Assembly (NCBI GenBank): GCA_964396715.1
Contig: CAYNFQ010000021.1
Span: 1-11,243 of the forward strand
Direction of reading: 5' to 3'
Origin: CAYNFQ01 sp964396715
GTDB lineage: Bacteria > Patescibacteriota > Microgenomatia > Daviesbacterales > UBA10151
DNA length: 11,243 bases
This document shows, piece by piece, positions 1 through 5,323 of the stretch. The first letter of the stretch is position 1, and each line of letters opens with the position of its first letter. The notes beneath the pieces were generated by a model. That model worked only from the letters and a program-made list of their open reading frames with translations. It searched no databases and was not told where the DNA came from. The position numbers and the translations under genes are program-made.

Positions 1-131
1 GCGTAATATCAAGAAGAAACATTAGTTATACCAACACTAAATGCTATTTAGCCATCAAATCTAATCGGAGGATTTTTTTATCTTACTTCTTTTATTACAA
101 CGCTGATATTACAACTTCTGAATGCTTCATT

Positions 132-764
132 TTATTTTCTATTAGGCAAAATTAAAACCAGTAATCTTATTAGTACTGTAAAAGCGGCAAAACCAAAAGT
201 AATTTGACCAACCACCCTTTTGATTACTAAAACTCCATTTTGAGACTCAACTAAGTAAAAGTGTAAAACTGCCAAAATTAATGCTAAATATGCAGTTGAT
301 TGGATAATTTTCCAGACTTTGGGGCTTAGAGAATTTAAAGCCAGTTTATTTGAAGTTAAGGTAACTGCTGAGAGTATTATCAGGGAAGCTAAGCCTGCTA
401 GCAAGCCTAAATATTTGGGGCCTGCAGGGTTAAATAATTTGGAAAGATCATAATTAACATAAAAAATATAAACCAGTGCTGTATGAGCGAGGGCAATAAA
501 AAAACTTAATACCCCCCAAAATTTCCGGTGGGCTTTTAGAAATTCCAACCCAGGGAAAAATCTGCAAGCAGGGCCAATTAGTAAAGTTAAGGAGAGCAGG
601 GCTATTGCCAAGAGACCGGTGGTTTTAACCATCTCTGAAGGGGTAATTTTGCCGAAGTTATAAAGTTGAAAATATAACAGGAAAAGACCTATTGGTACAC
701 CAAAATCTACTATCTTCTGGGTGATATTTTTTGCATCAGCGTAATGATAAGGATGATTTTTCAT
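132..764 (-). CDS. Ferric-reductase-like (MsrQ-type) haem membrane protein
   Basis: A predicted integral membrane protein of about 210 residues with roughly six hydrophobic segments, resembling the ferric reductase-like transmembrane domain family (cytochrome b-type, as in MsrQ and NOX/FRE cores). Counting from the ATG at 764, H79 in an HRKFWG motif and H94 lie one helix-length apart on one segment, and H168 lies in a later segment near W151. This is the usual arrangement of b-haem ligands. No FAD or NAD(P)H-binding domain follows, so an electron-donating partner must be separate. A GTG at 770 would add two residues; I prefer the ATG at 764. It is divergent from the SDR gene, and its start codon overlaps the -35 box of that gene. 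A TATAGT -10-like box lies on the minus strand at 788-783. The electron donor and acceptor cannot be told from sequence. Confidence 0.75.
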   Translation of the reverse strand: MKNHPYHYADAKNITQKIVDFGVPIGLFLLYFQLYNFGKITPSEMVKTTGLLAIALLSLTLLIGPACRFFPGLEFLKAHRKFWGVLSFFIALAHTALVYIFYVNYDLSKLFNPAGPKYLGLLAGLASLIILSAVTLTSNKLALNSLSPKVWKIIQSTAYLALILAVLHFYLVESQNGVLVIKRVVGQITFGFAAFTVLIRLLVLILPNRK

Positions 765-792
765 TGACACACAAACTATCTGACTATACTAT
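764..792 (+). promoter_or_regulatory. Sigma70-type promoter for the SDR gene, predicted leaderless
   Basis: A perfect TTGACA (764-769) is followed by a 17-bp spacer and TACTAT (787-792). The ATG at 799 begins 6 nt after the -10 box, where transcription itself would be expected to start, so the mRNA should have no 5' leader. No Shine-Dalgarno site is present. An alternative -10, TATACT at 785-790, has a less favourable 15-bp spacer. Confidence 0.6.
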
Positions 793-800
793 CATAGTAT
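786..800. promoter_or_regulatory. Perfect 15-bp palindrome, candidate operator between divergent genes
   Basis: ATACTAT-C-ATAGTAT is an exact inverted repeat with a one-base centre. It covers the -10 region and start codon of the SDR gene, and the -10-like TATAGT (minus strand, 788-783) of the divergent membrane protein. Its position would let one dimeric regulator control both genes. The regulator is unknown and the function is inferred from position only. Confidence 0.4.
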
Positions 801-1611
801 GAATGATTTTATTTCAATAAATCAAGTAATTAATCTTTCAGGGAAAACAGCAATTGTTACCGGAGGAGCCTTGGGGATTGGTTTTGGAATTGCTTTAAGG
901 CTTGCGGAAGCAGGAGCAAATGTGGTTATTGCAGATTTTAAAGAGGCTGAGGCGCAAAAAAGTGTTCAAAATCTTAATTCAAAGGGATGGAAAGCAATTT
1001 CAGCAAAGGTTGATGTTTCCAATGAAGATGATGTTAAGAGTATGGTTGAGGCGTGTGTGTCTGAATTTGGTGGACTGGATATTTTGGTAAATAATGCAGG
1101 CATTTATCCTTCAATTCCTGTTTCCCAAATGAGTTTATCTGATTTTGATAAAGTTTTATCGGTTAATTTAAAAGGAGTATTTCTTTGCACAAAATATTCA
1201 TCGCAGCAAATGATCAAGCAGGGGAATGGTGGAAAAATTATCAATATTACCTCAATTGATGCGCTTCACCCTTCATCTGTAGGTCTTGCTCACTATGATG
1301 CTTCAAAGCATGGAGTTTGGGGTTTTACCAAAAATGTGGCTTTGGAGCTTGGCCCTCACAAAATTTGGGTCAATGCTATAGCTCCGGGCGGGATTATGAC
1401 TCCGGGAGTTGAAGCTTTACAAAAGAGTATGCCAACACCTCAAGGAGTGGATATGTCCAAAATGCTGGAAACATTTCTTTCAAAAATTCCCATGCGAAGG
1501 ATGGGTGAGCCTGATGATATAGGCAAAGTTGCCCTGTTTTTGGCCTCAGATCTATCATCATATATGACTGGTAGTCAAATTGTGGTAGATGGAGGGGTAC
1601 TTCTTTCTTAA
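799..1611 (+). CDS. SDR-family NAD(P)-dependent oxidoreductase
   Basis: A 270-residue classical short-chain dehydrogenase/reductase, the usual length for the family. The cofactor-binding TGGALGIG motif is at residues 21-28, NNAG at 98-101, and the catalytic set is N123, S152, Y166 and K170 (YDASK). The C-terminal VNAIAPGGIMTP and VDGG segments are also family-typical. An Asp at position 46, after the second beta strand, favours NAD(H) over NADP(H) by the family rule. The substrate cannot be assigned; glucose or polyol dehydrogenases and 3-oxoacyl reductases share these motifs. The start follows a good promoter by exactly 6 nt. The gene converges on the VIT-type transporter, the two coding regions sharing 4 nt at 1608-1611, so neither can have its own intergenic terminator. 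Confidence 0.9.
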   Translation: MNDFISINQVINLSGKTAIVTGGALGIGFGIALRLAEAGANVVIADFKEAEAQKSVQNLNSKGWKAISAKVDVSNEDDVKSMVEACVSEFGGLDILVNNAGIYPSIPVSQMSLSDFDKVLSVNLKGVFLCTKYSSQQMIKQGNGGKIINITSIDALHPSSVGLAHYDASKHGVWGFTKNVALELGPHKIWVNAIAPGGIMTPGVEALQKSMPTPQGVDMSKMLETFLSKIPMRRMGEPDDIGKVALFLASDLSSYMTGSQIVVDGGVLLS

Positions 1612-2102
1612 ACCTTGAAGATATAGCCAACAATTAAACCAATTCCAGTGGCGATTGCTCCAATAATGAAAAGCTCTACTGCAGATCTTAATGGTTTGAC
1701 TTTAACTAAATGACCTTTGGTATATCCTAAAATAAAAAGTCCGATAAAAGCTGCCATGATTGCTATAATTCTTGCTTGAGGTTGATTAAAGAGAACGGTG
1801 GGGATTATCGGGACAATTCCTCCCAAAAGATAGCCCAAAAACATAACTGTTGCCCCAACTATTAAACTGTCGGTGTGTTTTCCACTCTTATCCATCTGGT
1901 GGACTGCTTTTTCGGAGGAATACTGTCCTGCTGCCATGGAGGTTGCCTCAACTGTGACTGCCACCAAAGAAGCCAAAATAATTATTGCCTTATCCTCAAC
2001 CCCTGTTGAGATTCCCACAACAACACCGGTGGTTGAGACTAAGCCGTCCTGTATCCCAAAAAGCCCGGCTCTTAAGTAATCTTCGTGAATAAAATGATTC
2101 AT
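1608..2102 (-). CDS. VIT1/CCC1-family Fe2+/Mn2+ transporter
   Basis: About 164 residues with four to five hydrophobic segments. The signature first segment, FGIQDGLVSTTGVVVGIS, and the EATSMAAGQYSSEKA segment match the vacuolar iron transporter family, which moves Fe2+ or Mn2+ out of the cytoplasm, probably by proton antiport. The protein is short: after EKAVHQMDKSGKHTDS it runs straight into the next membrane segment, so the cytoplasmic metal-binding domain of plant VIT1 is absent or reduced to a short loop. I chose the ATG at 2102 (MNHFIHEDYL) over the ATG at 2120. The best -10 box lies between the two, and the protein aligns with the family from this point. It is divergent from csoR across about 110 bp, which suggests that iron/manganese and copper handling sit together. 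Confidence 0.85.
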   Translation of the reverse strand: MNHFIHEDYLRAGLFGIQDGLVSTTGVVVGISTGVEDKAIIILASLVAVTVEATSMAAGQYSSEKAVHQMDKSGKHTDSLIVGATVMFLGYLLGGIVPIIPTVLFNQPQARIIAIMAAFIGLFILGYTKGHLVKVKPLRSAVELFIIGAIATGIGLIVGYIFKV

Positions 2103-2110
2103 AAACTTTA

Positions 2111-2119
2111 ATTGTAGCA
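2111..2119 (-). promoter_or_regulatory. Extended -10 for the VIT-family gene
   Basis: On the minus strand TGCTACAAT is an extended -10 box (TGnTACAAT), with 8 nt between it and the ATG at 2102. Transcription would begin at or 1-2 nt before the start codon, giving a leaderless or nearly leaderless mRNA. There is no convincing -35 box. Confidence 0.4.
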
Positions 2120-2152
2120 TAAGATAATTTGACCCATTCGGTTTTACTCAGG

Positions 2153-2182
2153 GTCAATACTGAGTGTAATCGAAGTATTGAC
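2153..2182. repeat. Inverted repeat with 9-bp perfect arms in the VIT/csoR intergenic region
   Basis: GTCAATACT (2153-2161) and AGTATTGAC (2174-2182) are exact inverted copies around a 12-nt loop, GAGTGTAATCGA. The right arm contains most of the csoR -35 box (TTGACA, 2178-2183). A further TTGACCC at 2129-2135 pairs with GGGTCAA at 2151-2157, so TTGAC-type words are nested here. The TGAGTGTAATCGAAG core resembles dispersed palindromes of the TGAGCGTAGTCGAAG type that I recall from several genomes. It may therefore be a repeat that was recruited into the promoter. Confidence 0.5.
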
Positions 2183-2206
2183 ATATCCCCTATGGGGGGA
2201 TATTAT
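2178..2206 (+). promoter_or_regulatory. Copper operon promoter, predicted leaderless
   Basis: A perfect TTGACA (2178-2183), a 17-bp spacer and TATTAT (2201-2206) form a strong sigma70-type promoter. The csoR ATG at 2213 starts 6 nt after the -10 box, at the expected transcription start, and no ribosome-binding site is present. This also argues against the longer upstream reading of csoR, which would run through the promoter. Confidence 0.8.
2183..2203. promoter_or_regulatory. CsoR-type operator inside the promoter spacer
   Basis: The half-sites ATATCCCC (2183-2190) and GGGGATAT (2196-2203) are exact inverted copies around TATGG. Pseudo-palindromes with a C-tract and G-tract flanked by AT ends are the known binding sites of copper-sensing CsoR repressors. 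The site fills the spacer between the -35 and -10 boxes, so apo-CsoR would block RNA polymerase and Cu(I) binding would release it. Confidence 0.8.
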
Positions 2207-2212
2207 ATTTAT

Positions 2213-2482
2213 ATGTACAGACCAAAAGATACACAGGAAAGAATTCTTCACAGGTTAAAAATTGCCCAGGGACATCTCAAAAAGGTCCTTAATATGGTGG
2301 AAAGCGGAGAATATTGTATTGACGTGATTCACCAATCTCAAGCTGTCCAGAGAGCTTTGGAAGAAGCAGATTCCTTAGTTTTGGAAAATCATTTAAAAAC
2401 TTGTGCTTCAAATGCGATTAAAAAGGGTAACCAAAAAGAAGCAATCTCTGAAATCATAAATGTTTTTAAAAGACAAATCTAG
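2213..2482 (+). CDS. csoR: CsoR-family Cu(I)-sensing repressor
   Basis: An 89-residue all-helical metal-sensing repressor of the CsoR/RcnR family (DUF156). The Cu(I) ligand set C35, H60 and C64 has the spacing of the CsoR Cys-His-Cys site (C36, H61, C65 in Mycobacterium tuberculosis). RHGQ-like N-terminal features appear as HRLKIAQGHLKKV. The family works as a tetramer that releases DNA on Cu(I) binding. The ATG at 2213 gives the family length and sits exactly downstream of its promoter; a longer reading from 2129 would be promoter sequence. The stop codon overlaps the strong ribosome-binding site of the next gene, so the two are probably co-translated. As first gene of the operon it should be autoregulated. 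Confidence 0.93.
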   Translation: MYRPKDTQERILHRLKIAQGHLKKVLNMVESGEYCIDVIHQSQAVQRALEEADSLVLENHLKTCASNAIKKGNQKEAISEIINVFKRQI

Positions 2483-2489
2483 GAGGTGA
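2481..2489 (+). promoter_or_regulatory. Strong Shine-Dalgarno site
   Basis: AGGAGGTGA, 9 nt from AGGAGG to the ATG at 2496, is a near-perfect anti-16S match. It is the only strong Shine-Dalgarno site in the window, and it belongs to an internal operon gene. It overlaps the csoR stop codon. Confidence 0.85.
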
Positions 2490-2495
2490 TAAAAA

Positions 2496-2759
2496 ATGCT
2501 AAATGTAACAGCTTTTGCCAATGCTGCATCTGCTGTGATGGTAGTATTTTATATAGCTTGCGCCCTATTATCTTATGTGGCACCAGATCTACTTTTTGGG
2601 CTGGCCAGATCTTGGATGCACACAGTTAATCTGGAAGCAGTCAAGGCTACATTTGTACCAGATTTAGGATTGTTGCTTTATGGTTTTATAACAGCTGTTG
2701 CTCTGACTTGGGTAACAGCGTACGCAGTTGTCTGGCTCTATAATCGCTGGGCAAAGTAA
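2496..2759 (+). CDS. DUF5676-type small membrane protein
   Basis: An 87-residue protein with two membrane segments (about residues 9-30 and 56-82) separated by a loop with LLFGLARSWMHTVNLEAV. Length and pattern fit the DUF5676 membrane protein family, whose members are often found beside copper-resistance genes; its function is unknown to me. The conserved-looking WMHTVNL segment carries Met and His residues that could bind a metal, but this is speculation. It has the best ribosome-binding site of the operon, which suggests high expression. Its stop codon directly abuts the cfa start with no intervening base, so translation of the two is likely coupled. Confidence 0.7.
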   Translation: MLNVTAFANAASAVMVVFYIACALLSYVAPDLLFGLARSWMHTVNLEAVKATFVPDLGLLLYGFITAVALTWVTAYAVVWLYNRWAK

Positions 2760-3875
2760 ATGGATAAAAACATTCAAACTGCACAAACACTACTAAAGTT
2801 GGCTAATATAACTGTTAATGGTCATAAGCCATACGATATACGGATTCATAACAACAAAACATTTGAGCGAGTATTTCGTGATGGAAGTTTGGGGCTGGGT
2901 GAATCGTATATGGATGGTTGGTGGGATTGTGACAGGCTGGATGAATTTTTTTACCGTATCTTATATGCCCGCTTAGATGAAAGGATTAATATGAATTGGT
3001 CAATTTTAAAGCAAGTTTTGATGGCTAAAATTTTAAATAGACAAGTGGGGAGTAAAGCATTTGAGATTGGCAAAAAACACTATGATATTGGTAATGATTT
3101 ATATATTTTAATGTTGGGAAAAACCATGGTCTATTCTTGCGGCTATTGGAAAACAGCCAGCAATCTAGATCAGGCGCAGGAGGATAAGTTTGATCTGATC
3201 TGCAGAAAATTGGGATTAAAAAAGGGGATGAAAATTCTTGATATTGGTTGTGGATGGGGAACGTTATTAAAATATGCAGCCCAAAAATATGGAATCCAGG
3301 GACTGGGGATTACTATCTCAAGGCAGCAGGCAAAATTTGCAAGAAACTTATGCAATGGATTGCCTATAAAAATAGCATTACAAGACTATCGAAGCATAAA
3401 AGATAAGTTTGATCGGGTTATTTCAGTAGGAATGTTTGAGCATGTAGGAAGTAAAAATTACTATAAATATCTGGAGGTTGTAGATTACTGCTTGAGAGAT
3501 GATGGCTTATTCTTATTGCATACCATAGCAGATCATAAATCAACTGGTGTGAATGATCCCTGGATAGACAAATATATCTTCCCCAACAGCAGTTTACCCT
3601 CTATAAGTCAAATAGCACCTGCCATGGAAAAATTTTTTGTGATGGAAGATTGGCATAATTTTGGGGCTGATTATGATACAACACTGATGAGTTGGTACAA
3701 GAATTTTGAGAAAGGTTGGTTACAAATAAGCAATAATTATAATGAAAGATTCCACAGAATGTGGAGATATTATTTACTGTCCTGTGCCGGTGCATTCCGC
3801 GCCCGAAGAATACAGCTTTGGCAGATTGTATTTTCAAAGACAGGGGTAGAAAGAGGCTATCAATCCGTCCGCTAA
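2760..3875 (+). CDS. cfa: Cyclopropane-fatty-acyl-phospholipid synthase
   Basis: A full-length (371-residue) SAM-dependent enzyme that adds a methylene bridge across the double bond of unsaturated fatty acids already in membrane phospholipids. The SAM motif ILDIGCGWG is at residues 159-167. Active-site residues C127 (YSCGYW), E227 (MFEHVG), H254 (LLHTI) and Y305 all sit exactly 12 positions before C139, E239, H266 and Y317 of E. coli Cfa. From memory, long stretches of the C-terminal two thirds (HYDIGNDL, DWHNFGADYDTTLM, CAGAFRAR, IQLWQ) match E. coli Cfa almost word for word. The enzyme is therefore probably active and perhaps acquired by transfer. It starts immediately after the DUF5676 stop codon. 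Finding it inside a CsoR-controlled operon is unusual, and Patescibacteria often lack full lipid synthesis, so its substrate may be scavenged lipids. Confidence 0.95.
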   Translation: MDKNIQTAQTLLKLANITVNGHKPYDIRIHNNKTFERVFRDGSLGLGESYMDGWWDCDRLDEFFYRILYARLDERINMNWSILKQVLMAKILNRQVGSKAFEIGKKHYDIGNDLYILMLGKTMVYSCGYWKTASNLDQAQEDKFDLICRKLGLKKGMKILDIGCGWGTLLKYAAQKYGIQGLGITISRQQAKFARNLCNGLPIKIALQDYRSIKDKFDRVISVGMFEHVGSKNYYKYLEVVDYCLRDDGLFLLHTIADHKSTGVNDPWIDKYIFPNSSLPSISQIAPAMEKFFVMEDWHNFGADYDTTLMSWYKNFEKGWLQISNNYNERFHRMWRYYLLSCAGAFRARRIQLWQIVFSKTGVERGYQSVR

Positions 3876-3881
3876 TTTAAT

Positions 3882-4577
3882 ATGCATTATTTAATCGGCT
3901 CATTACTACTTTTATCTTTATGGGCAGTTATTTTTATCATAAGAAAAGACTTGAGGAAGGAGATGATGGTGGCAAGTTTAATTACTACCCCTTTGGCCTT
4001 AAGCGAACTTTTCTTTGTACCGTCCTATTGGATCCCCGATGCAATTTTAACCCCTAAATTGTCTATTGAAGATTTTATTTTCAGTTTTGCTGTAGGTGGA
4101 ATTGCAGCTGTTTTATATGAGCTTCTGATGGATAAAAGGATATATCATCAGAGACTTTGTAGTTGTTTTCAGGAAAAGAAAGTTTATCCATTAATTTTAG
4201 GAATTGGCATTTTGGCAGTATTGGCAAGTTATTTTCTATTTAAGATCAATTTTATGTATGCAGCTTATATAGGCATTTTAGTTGATATCATTTTAATGAC
4301 AATTGTCAGACCTGATTTGTTTTCTAAAATAATATACTCCTCAATTCTTTTCGGCTTGTTTTATACTTTATTTTTCGCAGCATTCTCATACTTGGTGCCG
4401 GATTTCCTGAAACATTGGAATTTTTCCGCCCTTTCAGGTTACACTCTATTAAATATTCCTGTGGAGGAAATTATCTGGGGGTTTGGTATTGGAGGATTAC
4501 TTGGACCTATTTATGAATACTTGCTGGGGTTAAAAATTATCCGGAAAAGTTATGTTTTAAAAAGGGAAAATAACTGA
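3882..4577 (+). CDS. Lycopene-cyclase-domain membrane protein
   Basis: A 231-residue polytopic membrane protein with about six hydrophobic segments. It resembles the small heterodimer-type lycopene cyclases (CrtYc/CrtYd, CarR) and bacterial proteins annotated as lycopene cyclase domain-containing. Two internal copies are visible. The first has FFVPSYWIP then SIEDFIFSFAVGG (residues 61-73). The second has LVPDFLKHWNF then PVEEIIWGFGIGG (193-205). The acidic pairs E63/D64 and E195/E196 correspond to the catalytic-type P-x-E-E/D motif of that family. No phytoene synthase, desaturase or other carotenoid gene is in the window, so cyclisation of lycopene is not supported by context. It may act on another isoprenoid or lipid. 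It lies 6 nt after cfa and its TGA overlaps the next ATG by one base. Confidence 0.7.
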   Translation: MHYLIGSLLLLSLWAVIFIIRKDLRKEMMVASLITTPLALSELFFVPSYWIPDAILTPKLSIEDFIFSFAVGGIAAVLYELLMDKRIYHQRLCSCFQEKKVYPLILGIGILAVLASYFLFKINFMYAAYIGILVDIILMTIVRPDLFSKIIYSSILFGLFYTLFFAAFSYLVPDFLKHWNFSALSGYTLLNIPVEEIIWGFGIGGLLGPIYEYLLGLKIIRKSYVLKRENN

Positions 4578-4936
4578 TGACTTTGGACAAAATACTAATC
4601 ATAATATCTGGTATTGCTGGAATAGCCTTTACCTTTTGGTTGTTTCTCATGAAAAAAGAAAAGGAGGTGGCAGTGGTGGACGAAGTTGATATTAAAGTGG
4701 AAGGGGGTTATTCACCTGAAGTGATATCTGTTCCTAAAGGAAAGATGACAAAAATTAACTTTTTAAGGACAGACCCAACTGATTGTTTATCGGAAGTAGT
4801 CTTGGGGGATTTTAAAATTAGGAAAGAGTTGCCTTTAAATCAAAAAGTAACTGTGGAAATTACACCACAAAAGGTCGGGGAGTTTGGATATTCGTGTGCG
4901 ATGAATATGTACCATGGAAGGATAATAGTAAGGTAG
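4577..4936 (+). CDS. Membrane-anchored cupredoxin-domain protein
   Basis: A 119-residue protein with one N-terminal membrane helix (about residues 6-25, followed by KKEKE) and an outward-facing cupredoxin fold from about residue 37. Candidate copper ligands are C70 (DCLSEVV), C107, M109, M111 and H113 in the final YSCAMNMYHG segment. The His-rich pattern of blue copper proteins is absent apart from H113, and the Cys/Met character points to Cu(I) binding or transfer rather than electron transfer. This is inference from ligands. A paralogous domain with the same DCxx/LGxxK-L/CxMxM layout forms the C-terminus of the gene ending at 8772. The start overlaps the previous stop as TGATG, which indicates translational coupling. 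Confidence 0.85.
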   Translation: MTLDKILIIISGIAGIAFTFWLFLMKKEKEVAVVDEVDIKVEGGYSPEVISVPKGKMTKINFLRTDPTDCLSEVVLGDFKIRKELPLNQKVTVEITPQKVGEFGYSCAMNMYHGRIIVR

Positions 4937-4960
4937 TGGGTTGTAGTGAGTAGGTGGTAG
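4933..4960 (+). repeat. GTAG heptad repeats left of the four-helix-bundle ORF
   Basis: GTAG recurs at 4933, 4943, 4950 and 4957; the last three are spaced exactly 7 bp (units GTTGTAG, TGAGTAG, GTGGTAG). The sequence starts at the cupredoxin stop codon and ends 2 nt before the ATG at 4963. Its AGGTGG (4952-4957) can serve as ribosome-binding site. GGTTGTAG (4939-4946) is the exact reverse complement of CTACAACC at 5331-5338 and 5338-5345 on the other side of the ORF. Confidence 0.65.
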
Positions 4961-4962
4961 TT

Positions 4963-5322
4963 ATGAATTCATACAAAGAGTTAACGGTTTATCAAAAAGC
5001 AGTGGAGCTTTCAGTTTATATTTATAGAACAACTGAAGGGTTTCCAAAGAGTGAATTATACGGATTAACAAACCAAATTAGAAGGTGCGCAGTATCTATA
5101 CCGTCAAACATAGCTGAAGGACAAAGACGAGGACACAGAGCTGAATACGTCCAATTTCTCAGAGTTGCTTTTGGGTCTGGTTCAGAGTTAGAGACACAGC
5201 TTTTAATTTCATATAAAGTTGGCTATTTAAACAAAGAGGGTTTTGAAGAGTTGAGTGAAAAACTAGATGAAATTATGAGAATGTTAAATAAACTAATTTC
5301 TGTTTTAGTTAAACCTAAATAA
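4963..5322 (+). CDS. Four-helix-bundle (S23/23S rRNA intervening-sequence type) protein
   Basis: A 119-residue, all-helical protein matching the four helix bundle family (23S rRNA-intervening-sequence protein; related in fold to diversity-generating-retroelement Avd). The signature SELYGLTNQIRRCAVSIPSNIAEGQRRG with the later QFLRVAFGSGSELETQLLIS and GYL segments is clear. The biochemical role of the family is not established; members are basic and thought to bind nucleic acid. I start it at the ATG at 4963; a GTG at 4954 would add MVV encoded by the repeat. It has no obvious copper role, interrupts an otherwise functional operon between cupredoxin and copA, and is bordered by complementary heptad repeats. 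This looks like an inserted unit. The stop is 1 nt before the copA start. Confidence 0.9.
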   Translation: MNSYKELTVYQKAVELSVYIYRTTEGFPKSELYGLTNQIRRCAVSIPSNIAEGQRRGHRAEYVQFLRVAFGSGSELETQLLISYKVGYLNKEGFEELSEKLDEIMRMLNKLISVLVKPK

Positions 5323-5323
5323 G

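Noticed and set aside
1..131. GGAGGATTTTTTT (67-79) as a terminator or ribosome-binding site, and GTAATATC/GATATTAC (3-10/105-112) as a long-range stem.
   Set aside because: There is no stem before the T-tract and no open frame after the GGAGG; an 8-bp AT-rich match 95 nt apart is expected by chance.
2129..2212. Upstream extension of csoR to an ATG at 2129, adding 28 residues.
   Set aside because: The added part is the -35 box, operator and -10 box; the family length and motif spacing fit the ATG at 2213.
4963..5322. The four-helix-bundle gene as an Avd accessory protein of a diversity-generating retroelement.
   Set aside because: There is no reverse transcriptase, template repeat or variable repeat in the window; the SIPSNIAEGQ signature is of the S23 type.
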